Assembly (NCBI GenBank): GCA_021737275.1
Contig: JAIPEE010000011.1
Span: 1-64,000 of the forward strand
DNA from: Desulfobacterales bacterium
Lineage (GTDB): Bacteria > Desulfobacterota > Desulfobacteria > Desulfobacterales > JAIPEE01
Length of the DNA stretch: 64,000 bases
Reading direction: 5' to 3'
In this document: positions 40,444 through 49,830 of the stretch, piece after piece
How the letters are laid out: each line of letters opens with the position of its first letter
Position numbering within the stretch: the first letter of the stretch is position 1
Position numbers and translations under genes: made by a program
The notes under the pieces: model-generated
The model's input: only the letters and a program-made list of their open reading frames with translations
What the model was told of the DNA's origin: nothing
The model's database searches: none

Positions 40444-41561
40444 GAGATACCCCCTATAATCAGGGCCGCGTTTATTCCGCCAAAGCCTGAATTGGTGGTT
40501 AATATCGAACCGTCACCGACATTTTGCGGACTGGCAGAAACCCGGCCTTCTGCACGTTTTTCAGGACGACCAAGACCAAACGTGGGGGGGGTAATCCGAT
40601 TGTTCAGTACGTTGACACTCAGGGCGGTTTCCAGGGCTCCGGCAGCGCCCAGCGTATGGCCAAGGGCACCTTTTACCGAAAAGAGTGGAAAACGTCTGCT
40701 GCCAAAACTGTTTTCAAGGGCGGAAAGCTCCATGGCGTCATTAAAAACGGTTCCGGTGCCATGGGCGCAAAAACTAACAATATCATCAGGTTTAAGTGCG
40801 GCCTGGGTCAAGGCGCTATGGATGGCAGCCGTTAAACCGCAGCCGTCACGTGCCGGACCGGTTATATGATTTGCATCGTTGGCTATTCCCCATCCTTCTA
40901 CTTTAGCCATTGGTGTTACATTATTTTTTTCTGCTTCCTTTTCCGATACCAGATGAACGGCAGCAGCAGCATCTCCCAAGGCAAGGCCATCCCGATTCAT
41001 ATCAAACGGTCTGCATTTGGTTGTACTTAAGGCCCGTAATGCTGCAAATCCTGAAAAAGTAAAACGGCTTACCCAATCCGCACCAATGACAATGACATTA
41101 TCGGCTTCGCCCTGCGCAATCATATCGGCAGCTATAGAGATGCCAACCGTTGATGACGCACATGCTGCGTTGATATCCATACCCTGGGAACTTAAACCAA
41201 GTTTATGGTTCAGCCACTGGCGATATTCGCAGGCATGCTGCGGGGGAAGTATTTTTTTCCCTGCAGCAGAATTTTCTATCTGCTCAACACCGCCTTTAAT
41301 TCCTGTCCAGATCAGAAAAGTATTTTCAGGTAAGGGTTTAAGTTGCACAACGAGCTGTTCAAGCAGAAGAAGTACTTTGTTTTCAGAACTGCTGTCTAAT
41401 AAATCTACACATCCTGCCTCAAGCCCTTCAAGCTTGCCGGCGGCAAACCGTTTGATCGGGGCCAGGGCGCTTTTGCCGGCACAAAGATTTTGCCAGGTTT
41501 CTTCCAGGTTGTTTCCCAATGCAGTTATGGCTGCTGTTTGTTTTATGAGCACTTTACTCAT
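40440..41561 (-). CDS. beta-ketoacyl-ACP synthase
   Basis: DINAACASSTVGI, FCAHGTGTVFNDAMEL, KGALGHTLGAAGALE. Confidence 0.93.
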   Translation of the reverse strand: MSKVLIKQTAAITALGNNLEETWQNLCAGKSALAPIKRFAAGKLEGLEAGCVDLLDSSSENKVLLLLEQLVVQLKPLPENTFLIWTGIKGGVEQIENSAAGKKILPPQHACEYRQWLNHKLGLSSQGMDINAACASSTVGISIAADMIAQGEADNVIVIGADWVSRFTFSGFAALRALSTTKCRPFDMNRDGLALGDAAAAVHLVSEKEAEKNNVTPMAKVEGWGIANDANHITGPARDGCGLTAAIHSALTQAALKPDDIVSFCAHGTGTVFNDAMELSALENSFGSRRFPLFSVKGALGHTLGAAGALETALSVNVLNNRITPPTFGLGRPEKRAEGRVSASPQNVGDGSILTTNSGFGGINAALIIGGIS

Positions 41562-42031
41562 AACAACTCTCCGGAAAACCAGCGATTACGAAACACTTCA
41601 AGAAATGGTGGTGTGATGAGTTGAAGGTCAAAGTTCAGATCCGTTATCAGCTGAACGGTATAACCGGTTGCTATCAGCCTGTTTTCAAAATTATGAATCT
41701 CATACTCAAAATTCATTCGTGACGCTTCGGACCAGATGGCACGAGCTTTTATTTTAAAGGGTTCCGGAAACGTCAGGGGTGCATAAAAATCAAAATGCAG
41801 CTTGACCAGTGGCGCCAGAAAACCTTCATTATACATATCAAGATAGCCCAGGTTATATCTCTTCCCAAAGGCAGCCCGGCCATCTTCAAAATAGCTGGGA
41901 TAACGGCCGTGCCAGACGACACGAAGCGCGTCAACTTCCTCAAACCGGACTGTTCGGGTTGTTTCGGCTTCAAGCGGTGGCGGATCACCGGCCGCTCTTT
42001 TAAAGTGGTATAGTTTAGGATGCTTTATCAT
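41558..42031 (-). CDS. acyl-CoA/ACP thioesterase (4HBT hotdog, ApeK-like)
   Basis: TTRTVRFEEVDALRVVWHGRYPSYFEDGRAAFGKRYNLGY. Confidence 0.9.
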   Translation of the reverse strand: MIKHPKLYHFKRAAGDPPPLEAETTRTVRFEEVDALRVVWHGRYPSYFEDGRAAFGKRYNLGYLDMYNEGFLAPLVKLHFDFYAPLTFPEPFKIKARAIWSEASRMNFEYEIHNFENRLIATGYTVQLITDLNFDLQLITPPFLEVFRNRWFSGELL

Positions 42032-42918
42032 TTTTCTGCCTCTACGCTCATAACGATGGCAGCCAGCTTTTTGCCATCCGAGTTAAGCTGAATTCCGGTT
42101 TGCCAGCCGTCACCATCTGAAATAAGCTTGCCGGATATCTGAAGTATCCGGTCCGGCATGACCGTTCCCATGAATTTTACTTTATCTACGGTTTTTATGG
42201 TTAACCTTTTTTGTAACAATAATTCAGCCGTAAGCGCAGCAATTTGCAGCATGATAATTCCCGGAAGTATGGGTGTACCCGGGAAATGGCCACTGAAACC
42301 GATAAATTTGCTTTCAAAAGATATAGCGGCATTCAGCGCTTCAACAGACCCGTTCAGAATTTGAAGATGTTCCAGAATATAGGCACTGGATCGGTTTCTG
42401 TTTTGTGTGAGCCATTCGGGCATGTCATCTTTTATATCGGATGATCGTGGGTCAGGTGCGGCTACGGAAGAAAAGGGCGGGGCCTCATCCAGAATCCACA
42501 CATTCAAAGTGCCCTCCGCAATGGTTTTCTGATCACTTGAGGTGACCGTACCGTCAATAACCGTTGCATTGTTGATTTCAAATGTGCGCCTGATTTCAAT
42601 CCGTAAGGTATCCCCCTTGTTCACCTGACACCCTGTTAGTCTGAAGTTTTTGATGCCGACCAGCAGACCCGTGCGGACATTCCGGTCGTTTTTAATATCT
42701 TCATATCCGTTATATGCTGCAGCTGTCTGGGCCATGAGTTCAATAAAGGCAACAGGATCCAGGCCGGTATTTTCATGAAAAAAAATATTATCGCTTTTAA
42801 TAACGGCACGGGCCTGACCCAGGTCAGGAACAACTTTTTCAAGTTTGTCCAACAGCAGCATCGTATCCCGATGAGGAACAAACAATGATGCTTCTGAAGG
42901 CAGGGATGGTAAAATCAT
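42028..42918 (-). CDS. double-hotdog dehydratase (ApeP-like + ApeI-like fusion)
   Basis: N-half VPHRDTMLLLDKLEKV...FFHENTGLDPVAFIELMAQTAAAYNGY; C-half FIGFSGHFPGTPILPGIIMLQIAALTAELL. Confidence 0.82.
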   Translation of the reverse strand: MILPSLPSEASLFVPHRDTMLLLDKLEKVVPDLGQARAVIKSDNIFFHENTGLDPVAFIELMAQTAAAYNGYEDIKNDRNVRTGLLVGIKNFRLTGCQVNKGDTLRIEIRRTFEINNATVIDGTVTSSDQKTIAEGTLNVWILDEAPPFSSVAAPDPRSSDIKDDMPEWLTQNRNRSSAYILEHLQILNGSVEALNAAISFESKFIGFSGHFPGTPILPGIIMLQIAALTAELLLQKRLTIKTVDKVKFMGTVMPDRILQISGKLISDGDGWQTGIQLNSDGKKLAAIVMSVEAEK

Positions 42919-44270
42919 GTTGTATGCCTCAAATCAAAAAAAGTAACACGTTTACGCTTATCGGGCACCCTGGTCTTATTTTCAAACTCTTTTACTGTAA
43001 CCGTTTTAATCTCCGGAAGAACACGAGCGACCGCCTGAACCTTTTCACGAACGGGCGTAATTTCTATCGCCGAGTTTTCAACTGCCGCATAAAGCATCAC
43101 TCTGTCTGTGCCGTCACTGTTTAAATGCGCTTCAACAAACCCGCCGGCTATTCCGTTAATTCCCTGCAAGGCATTTAATAATATATTGGGAAAAGTTGTT
43201 GTCCCCTTGATTTTTAGCATCTGTTTTTTGCGGCCAAGAACCGGTCCTAAACGGATGGTATTACGGCCACAACGGCATGGCTTATCTACCAGAAAAGAAA
43301 GATCTCCGGTTCGATAACGCAGCAGGGGCATTCCATTGACACCCAAAGGGGTTACAACCACTTCACCTGTTTCACCGGGCGGTACCGGAAGCCCATTTCC
43401 ATTCACAATTTCAACAATCATCAATTCCGGCCTGAGATGTCCGCCCTGTTGGTAACGGCATTCACAAAAAGCGGTTGCCATTTCAGTTGATGCGTAAGTT
43501 GAATAGGTTTTGGCCTGCCAGAGGTTTTCAAGCTGCTGTGCTATTGGAAGTGCTTGCAGGGTTTTATCTCTCAGCGGTTCACCAATGCCGATGAACCGTT
43601 TTATTGATGATTGTCCGGGATCTTCACCCCGTTTAAGGGCATCTTCACCACAACGGTTTAATAATGAGGGAACGCCTATAACCGTTTCCGGTTTTACAAG
43701 CTTTATCAGCTGCCATAACTGGGCAGAGCTGGAAGCACCGGCACGAATAACTTTGTTCCCATTTTTTATACATCCAAGATAGTATGCCAGGCCGGCCATA
43801 AAGCAGCGATCAATTGAAGCGGCGATGATAACGGTTTCATCTTTTTGTAGCCCTGTTGCAGAAAGAGAAACCTGTTCATTATAAGCCAACCGTGACAGAT
43901 CGTTACGGGTCAGAAGAACGGGTGTGGGTTCTGAGACTGTTGTCGCAGATGTCAGGCATACATCCACAATTTCAGAAGCATCAACCGATATAAATTTACT
44001 GTTTTTTTCTGAAAGTGAATCTTTTTCCGTTAGAGGGATCTTTGTAATATCATCTAATGTGGTAAGAGATTGCCAGTCAATACAGTGCGTTTTAAAAATA
44101 TTTTGATAAAAAGGTGAATTTTCTCCACAGTACTTGAGATGATCCATAAATAATTTTTCCTGAATATGGTGTATCTCATCAGTGGATTTGAATTCCAGAT
44201 TATAATATTTTTCAACTTCGCATCCCGGTAATACCGGAAGCGATAAAAATTCGTTCGGGTTATTCACCAA
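42915..44270 (-). CDS. phenylacetate-CoA ligase (PaaK)-like adenylate-forming enzyme
   Basis: YSTYASTEMATAFCECRYQQGGHLRPELMIVEIV, GETGEVVVTPLGVNGMPLLRYRTGDL, CRCGRNTIRLGPVLGRKKQMLKIKGTT. Confidence 0.88.
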   Translation of the reverse strand: MVNNPNEFLSLPVLPGCEVEKYYNLEFKSTDEIHHIQEKLFMDHLKYCGENSPFYQNIFKTHCIDWQSLTTLDDITKIPLTEKDSLSEKNSKFISVDASEIVDVCLTSATTVSEPTPVLLTRNDLSRLAYNEQVSLSATGLQKDETVIIAASIDRCFMAGLAYYLGCIKNGNKVIRAGASSSAQLWQLIKLVKPETVIGVPSLLNRCGEDALKRGEDPGQSSIKRFIGIGEPLRDKTLQALPIAQQLENLWQAKTYSTYASTEMATAFCECRYQQGGHLRPELMIVEIVNGNGLPVPPGETGEVVVTPLGVNGMPLLRYRTGDLSFLVDKPCRCGRNTIRLGPVLGRKKQMLKIKGTTTFPNILLNALQGINGIAGGFVEAHLNSDGTDRVMLYAAVENSAIEITPVREKVQAVARVLPEIKTVTVKEFENKTRVPDKRKRVTFFDLRHTT

Positions 44271-45018
44271 GAAACTCCTTTATTTGTCCGTGAACAGCCT
44301 GTTTCATATCATATGCCCGGTTCTCGCCTGAAAACCGTTCAGGCAGAACCGGCGGTAAAAGGTGAATATCAACCATCGAAGGTCTGAAGCCCGGTTTTAT
44401 TTTCGATAAAAATTTTTCCGTACCTTTAATGCAGACCGGTATCACCGGGATATTAAAGCTGCACGATATAAAAAAAGCGCCTGAACGGAACCGGTGTAAT
44501 CTGCCGTCACGAGAGCGATGGCCTTCCGGGAAAAAAAGCATGGATACCTGCTTTTTGACTATTTCCCTGCCTCTGTTCTGAATAAAATCGGAAAGTGATT
44601 GTTCTTCAATATTTACATAACCACTGCGTCTCATAATTGAACCATATATTGGAATTTTGAAAGGCCAGCCTCTGACAAACATGACGGTATGGCATAATGC
44701 ATATTTTGCAGTAAAATATGCATCTGCCGCAGAAGGGTGGTTGATGACATAGACAACCGGGCCATGGTCAGGGTGCGTTTCCTTACCGGTTACCCTGTAG
44801 CGGATATATGGCCAGCATGTTGCCAGCGCAAAATGTCCATAAATATAAACAACTCTTCTGAACGCGCCATCAATTCCTTTCCGCTCAAAAATAAGACTGA
44901 AAAGAACATAAAACGGTAAGAAAATAATAAAAAGGCCGTTTGCTAAAGCAAAATAAACCAGGAAAACAATGCCGATAATGATAAAGATATAATCGGAAAT
45001 TTCCCGACGATTGTTCAT
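44260..45018 (-). CDS. 1-acyl-glycerol-3-phosphate acyltransferase-like (PlsC domain)
   Basis: VVYVINHPSAADAYF, LFFPEGHRSRDGRLHRFRSGAFFI, IPVIPVCIKGTEK. Confidence 0.88.
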   Translation of the reverse strand: MNNRREISDYIFIIIGIVFLVYFALANGLFIIFLPFYVLFSLIFERKGIDGAFRRVVYIYGHFALATCWPYIRYRVTGKETHPDHGPVVYVINHPSAADAYFTAKYALCHTVMFVRGWPFKIPIYGSIMRRSGYVNIEEQSLSDFIQNRGREIVKKQVSMLFFPEGHRSRDGRLHRFRSGAFFISCSFNIPVIPVCIKGTEKFLSKIKPGFRPSMVDIHLLPPVLPERFSGENRAYDMKQAVHGQIKEFLGE

Positions 45019-45287
45019 ATATCAGCCTGTTTAGCGTTAATAAAATCGTATATATCGTTTATTGTTCTGATCGCACGTATTGTTTCCTCATCTTTTTCGC
45101 GAGAAATTTTGAAATTAAACGCTTTTTCCAGTGCAACAACCAGATCAACACTATCCAGACTGTCAAGCCCCAGATCGTCGTACAGTGTTGCATCAGGTGA
45201 TAATTCCGCTTCATCCAGTTCGAACTCGTCGACCAGAACGATTTTTACTTTTTCTTCAACATTATTATGGCTTGATTCCATTAACAT
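45015..45287 (-). CDS. acyl carrier protein
   Basis: YDDLGLDSLDSVDLVVALEKAFNFKI. Confidence 0.95.
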   Translation of the reverse strand: MLMESSHNNVEEKVKIVLVDEFELDEAELSPDATLYDDLGLDSLDSVDLVVALEKAFNFKISREKDEETIRAIRTINDIYDFINAKQADI

Positions 45288-46537
45288 CTCCTGAGAATTA
45301 ATACGGCGTTTGTTCCGCCAAAGCCGAAACTGTTTTTTATAAAAAATTCACCATTAAAAGGTGATGGTTGCAATAAATGGGCAATTCCCTTGCAGTCTTC
45401 AGCAGGTTTATCGAGATTTCGTGTGGGAATCAATGTTTTTTCTGTTATTGCACGCAAGCATGCTGAAAGCTCAAGCACACCACTGGCTCCTGCTGTATGA
45501 CCCATATACCCTTTCAGAGAGCTGACAGGAAAGGCTTCATCTCCAAACACCTTGCGTAAACCCTCTGCTTCTGCTGCATCGCCCTGCAATGTGCCTGTCG
45601 CATGTGCATTGGCATAGCAGATCTGTTTTTTATCAATATCGGCATCCTTTAAAGCACTTTCAATGCATCGTGCAATCGTATCGCTGTTGGATTGTGCCAT
45701 GCTTCCGGGGTCAACAAATGAGGCAAACCCTAAAATTTCTGCAATACAATTGGCGCCTCTTTCCCTGGCAGATGATTCCGACTCCAGTACCAGGCAGCCC
45801 GCACCGGAACCGCAAACGGTGCCATCACGATCTTTATCAAAAGGCCTGGGCGTCATTTCCGGCCGATCATTATATTTATAAGAGCTGGCATAAACCAGAT
45901 CGAAGGAACCTGATACAAGCGGGTGCAGTTCATCGGACCCGCCGCAAATAATGGCGTCCTGAATTCCGGAGCGGACAGATTCAAATGCAAGGCCAATGGC
46001 CTGTGTGGAAGATGTGCAGGAGGAGTCAGTTGAAAACATACGACCCGAAAGGCCAAACGCATGGGCAAGGTTGGCTGCAACGGTGTGGCTCATAATTTTA
46101 AAAAAGGTTCCTGAACCGATGTTTTTCATGGAACTGTTTTCAAAATAATTTTTAAAAAAATCCGACATAGCTTCAACGGATCCCGTTGTTGATCCGAAAA
46201 CAACACCCATGCGGCCGCTGTTTTTAAGCTCGTCCGGAATACCGGATGCACTCAGCGCTTCCTTTGCTGCAAGATAGGCCATTTGAGCGGTCGGGCCCAT
46301 TGTACGACGAAATGTACGGGGGATGTCTTTTTTATTTATGGCTTCACTTAGAGGCGCACCAACGTTACATTCCAGATCAGACAGATGCTTTTGCCATTCT
46401 GCCGTCATATTGCGCATTGCAGATTTATTATTTTTAATCGCATCAACCAGAACGTCAACGCCTGAGCCAAAGGGTGAAATTGCACCCATACCTGTTATAA
46501 AAACTCTGTTCATTGATACTGCCTTACCTGGTCCCAT
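45281..46537 (-). CDS. beta-ketoacyl-ACP synthase
   Basis: FSTDSSCTSSTQAIG, CYANAHATGTLQGDAAE, KGYMGHTAGASGVLE. Confidence 0.94.
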   Translation of the reverse strand: MGPGKAVSMNRVFITGMGAISPFGSGVDVLVDAIKNNKSAMRNMTAEWQKHLSDLECNVGAPLSEAINKKDIPRTFRRTMGPTAQMAYLAAKEALSASGIPDELKNSGRMGVVFGSTTGSVEAMSDFFKNYFENSSMKNIGSGTFFKIMSHTVAANLAHAFGLSGRMFSTDSSCTSSTQAIGLAFESVRSGIQDAIICGGSDELHPLVSGSFDLVYASSYKYNDRPEMTPRPFDKDRDGTVCGSGAGCLVLESESSARERGANCIAEILGFASFVDPGSMAQSNSDTIARCIESALKDADIDKKQICYANAHATGTLQGDAAEAEGLRKVFGDEAFPVSSLKGYMGHTAGASGVLELSACLRAITEKTLIPTRNLDKPAEDCKGIAHLLQPSPFNGEFFIKNSFGFGGTNAVLILRRC

Positions 46538-47958
46538 AATTTTTCCAGACCCAAAATCATGGATGTTGTTAAAAATCCGGATATAATGGTGCCCATTATT
46601 CCCGGGAAATGGATACTTTGTCCGGACAGATATAACCCACGGGCAGATATAATCGGTGTTAAACCCCGTTGTGCGGAAATGTGCTTTACGCCATATGCCG
46701 AACCATTGACTGTACCGGTATATCGTTCAAACGTGTGCGGTGTTGCCGCATCAATCACAGAATATTCCCCTTTCATTTCAGGGAACATTTTTTCAAAAAG
46801 GGCCAGCGATTTTTTTATCTGGATATTTTTACAGTTGTAATATGCCGGGTTGGAAGTACGGTTTTCATACTCATCTTTACCCGGGCATCCATCACTTGCA
46901 AGGCTGATAAGGCACAATGCTTTTCTATCGGAATGGCCGCTGTCACATGCCATAACAGCAAACATATCTTCTTTTTTTTCCCATCTGCCCAGACGATAGT
47001 AATTAGTTGACCGGAGCCGCCTGGGGATAGTCTCTGCCTTAAGCCATACGACAAAAGGTGCTTTTGTATTGGTGAGACCTTTCAGACGATTGAAAAAAGC
47101 CGGCTTTACAATGCCCCGCGGCAGCATATCGTTCAAAAGCTGGGGATGGCCGGTAAATATACATGATCCGGATTCAAAACGTTTCCCGTCAACAGTTGTG
47201 AGCCCCTGGAATGTTCTCTTGTCGGATAATTCAATCTTATCAACCTGTTGGGAACAGAAAATTTCTGCACCTTCACTTTTTAATGCCGCTGTAAACGCAT
47301 CAAGAATCTCATCGCCACCACGGTTAAAGGTGCAGGCGCCTCTGTAAAAAGGTCCCAGAATCAAGGCATGATAATAAAGGGGAATTTCATGCGCTTCTAT
47401 ACCGCAAAGTGCAAAGGCATGACGGCCTGCAAGATGAATCATCTCATCTTCGGCATTATGCTTTTTTAAAAAAGCCTCAAGTGTCTCATCAGATTTAAAC
47501 TCAGTTGAAAACTGATCAAACGCCATATCAAAATTAACATAGGGTGTTTTTTCAAGAGTGTCTTCAATGAAGTCAAAATAGGCATGAATAGCGACAGAAC
47601 TCTTTGGAAAAAAATTCAGATAGGCGCTTCTTGCACTATCAAGCCCGGAAGGGATTTCAAACGTTTTACCGCCTATCAGTATACTGTCAAAAGCCTTTAA
47701 ATCCATAGGTACGGGGTGAATCTGCTCCCAGAGTCCAAGATACCTGAAAAGTGTATGCAGGGAAGAGGTCGGGGAAAACCCCCCGGTGTAGTGCAGGCCC
47801 ACATCACACCAGTACCCTTCACGCTTAAAACGCCTTAATAGCGGGCCGGGTTTATTATCTTTTTCAAGTATCGCCACCCGGTGTCCGTTTTTAAGAAGAA
47901 TTAATGCAGCGGTTAAGCCGGAAAGGCCCGATCCTATGACGATTGAATCAAACTTCAA
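46510..47958 (-). CDS. phytoene-dehydrogenase (CrtI)-like FAD oxidoreductase
   Basis: KFDSIVIGSGLSGLTAALILLKNGHRVAILEKDNKPGPLLRRFKREGYWCDVGLHYTGGF; C-terminal GLYLSGQSIHFPGIMGTIISGFLTT. TTG start at 47958 gives a TTGA coupling overlap. Confidence 0.9.
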   Translation of the reverse strand: MKFDSIVIGSGLSGLTAALILLKNGHRVAILEKDNKPGPLLRRFKREGYWCDVGLHYTGGFSPTSSLHTLFRYLGLWEQIHPVPMDLKAFDSILIGGKTFEIPSGLDSARSAYLNFFPKSSVAIHAYFDFIEDTLEKTPYVNFDMAFDQFSTEFKSDETLEAFLKKHNAEDEMIHLAGRHAFALCGIEAHEIPLYYHALILGPFYRGACTFNRGGDEILDAFTAALKSEGAEIFCSQQVDKIELSDKRTFQGLTTVDGKRFESGSCIFTGHPQLLNDMLPRGIVKPAFFNRLKGLTNTKAPFVVWLKAETIPRRLRSTNYYRLGRWEKKEDMFAVMACDSGHSDRKALCLISLASDGCPGKDEYENRTSNPAYYNCKNIQIKKSLALFEKMFPEMKGEYSVIDAATPHTFERYTGTVNGSAYGVKHISAQRGLTPIISARGLYLSGQSIHFPGIMGTIISGFLTTSMILGLEKLWDQVRQYQ

Positions 47959-49172
47959 CCCGGCGTCTCCAGTAAAAGGCAGGCATTGGTACCACCAAAA
48001 CCGGCTGAGTTGCATAAAATATGATTGAGCGATGTGTCAATCAATTCGGTGGCAATTTTTAACGGTGCGGCATCTTTTTCCTGATTTTTAAAATTTAAAT
48101 TTGGTGCAATGAAATGATTTTGGGCCATCAGAATAGAATAAACCACCTGTGCAGCACCGGCCATCCACATTTCATGACCGGCATATGATTTCACAGAAGA
48201 GACCCAGGGCATATTATTATTAAATACATTATAAATTGCCGTGGCTTCAGCTTTATCTCCGACCGGCGTCGAAGTGGCATGTGCACAGATATAATCAATG
48301 GCTGCCGTATCTGTTTCGCCCAGCTTAAGGCATTCCCGCATGCAGCGTTCAAGCCCTTCGCCTGTTGGTACGGCAAGGTTTGTTCCATCTGAAGAGAAGG
48401 CATAAGATTTTACTCTTGCCAGAATGTTTGCGCCGCGTTTGATGGCCAGGTCCTCTCGTTCAAGGCATAAAATAGCAGCACCACCACTTGGTACCAGCCC
48501 GTCTCTCTCAGCATCAAACGGTTTTGAGGCTGCTGCAGGTAATTCCTTTTGCATTGAAAAGGCATTTGTTGCATCAAAGGCTGCAACGGATTCCCAGTTT
48601 ATTTCCTGCACGCCACCGCAAATTGCACGATCCTGACGGCCCAGGGCAATAAGATCTGCCGCCTGGCCGATGGCATGTCCCCCGCTTGCACACGCACTGC
48701 TGACCGTCCATGATGCGCCACGATTACCAAACAATGTGTTCAGATTCATCGTAACTGTAGAATTGAGGGAGTGAAAAACAAGGCTGCCGCCAATGGGAAA
48801 TGTACGTTTTTCTTCAAGCGTAAGCGCAACCTGTTTGTAGTTGGCAAGAGTTGAAGAGTCATTACCTATAATCAGGGCTGTTCTTTCGGATCGGACATCC
48901 TCTTCACAAAGTCCGGCCTGTTCGATCGCTTCCAAAGCGGCTGAATAAGCGTGCTCTACAAATTCCGGCATTGTTTTTCTTTTTTTCCGGCCTATGCTCG
49001 GCATTTTAAAATCATCAATTACACCGCTTAATGCGCTCCGAAAACCAAGCTTCTGGCGTTCCGGTACGAATTGAATGCCGCTTTTACATTGCTTAAGCGA
49101 TTGTTCGACTTTCTTTTTGCCTGTCCCCAGACTGGAAACGATACCTGATCCTGTAATAACGACTGAGTGCAT
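47955..49172 (-). CDS. beta-ketoacyl-ACP synthase
   Basis: WTVSSACASGGHAIGQA, YICAHATSTPVGDKAEA, KSYAGHEMWMAGAAQ. Confidence 0.92.
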   Translation of the reverse strand: MHSVVITGSGIVSSLGTGKKKVEQSLKQCKSGIQFVPERQKLGFRSALSGVIDDFKMPSIGRKKRKTMPEFVEHAYSAALEAIEQAGLCEEDVRSERTALIIGNDSSTLANYKQVALTLEEKRTFPIGGSLVFHSLNSTVTMNLNTLFGNRGASWTVSSACASGGHAIGQAADLIALGRQDRAICGGVQEINWESVAAFDATNAFSMQKELPAAASKPFDAERDGLVPSGGAAILCLEREDLAIKRGANILARVKSYAFSSDGTNLAVPTGEGLERCMRECLKLGETDTAAIDYICAHATSTPVGDKAEATAIYNVFNNNMPWVSSVKSYAGHEMWMAGAAQVVYSILMAQNHFIAPNLNFKNQEKDAAPLKIATELIDTSLNHILCNSAGFGGTNACLLLETPG

Positions 49173-49194
49173 AAGCCTTTAAAAATTTCTCCTG

Positions 49195-49821
49195 TTAGAA
49201 ATATATGCCTGCATGTAAAACGATGTTGTTTATACCCGTATTATCATCATGTAAGTTCGCATTGGATATATGGTGCAGGCGAACCTGGAAATAATATTTC
49301 TCATAAAAATCTGCACCGATACCCAATTGTGGATTAAAATTAACCTTTAACCCCTGGCCTTCAACCTGAAAATCAGTATAGATAAAACCGATTCCGGCTA
49401 ACCCGTATATGGTAAGCCATTGCGTCGGCTCAGTCTGTGCTCTGACCAGCATACCTGCTGAAGCTATAAAACGATTGCGGTCACCAAGTGTCGAACCCGC
49501 CTGAGCCTCCAGCATCCATCGAAGCCATTTTGCCGGTTTATAGGGAAAAAATGGATCTCGGTCAAAAACAGCTGAAAGCCGGGCTGTTAAAAACTCAATG
49601 TCATCAGAATCCGGTGACCGGTTTTTCCCGACACCAAACCCTGCACCCCATTTTACAGGGCCGGTTTTTAAGCCGATTTCGTTGGCGATACTATTTGTAG
49701 CGGTAACAGTAATTGCAAATAGTACAATTATCCAAAATAGCTGAATTTTGATTATTTTGTCAATATAATGCCTGGATCCTGCGTTCAATTTTTTTACCGC
49801 CTGTTTTATAAAATGTATCAA
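49195..49821 (-). CDS. PagL-like lipid A 3-O-deacylase/acyloxyacyl hydrolase family protein
   Basis: C-terminal FQVRLHHISNANLHDDNTGINNIVLHAGIYF resembles the PagL HxSN...N-G signature ending in an outer-membrane beta-strand. Confidence 0.72.
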   Translation of the reverse strand: MIHFIKQAVKKLNAGSRHYIDKIIKIQLFWIIVLFAITVTATNSIANEIGLKTGPVKWGAGFGVGKNRSPDSDDIEFLTARLSAVFDRDPFFPYKPAKWLRWMLEAQAGSTLGDRNRFIASAGMLVRAQTEPTQWLTIYGLAGIGFIYTDFQVEGQGLKVNFNPQLGIGADFYEKYYFQVRLHHISNANLHDDNTGINNIVLHAGIYF

Positions 49822-49830
49822 GATTGTAAA

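Noticed and set aside
40492-41616. Plus-strand ORFs (e.g. 199 aa at 41017-41616) antisense to KS and thioesterase genes
   Set aside because: The opposite strand carries intact, motif-bearing genes in operonic context.
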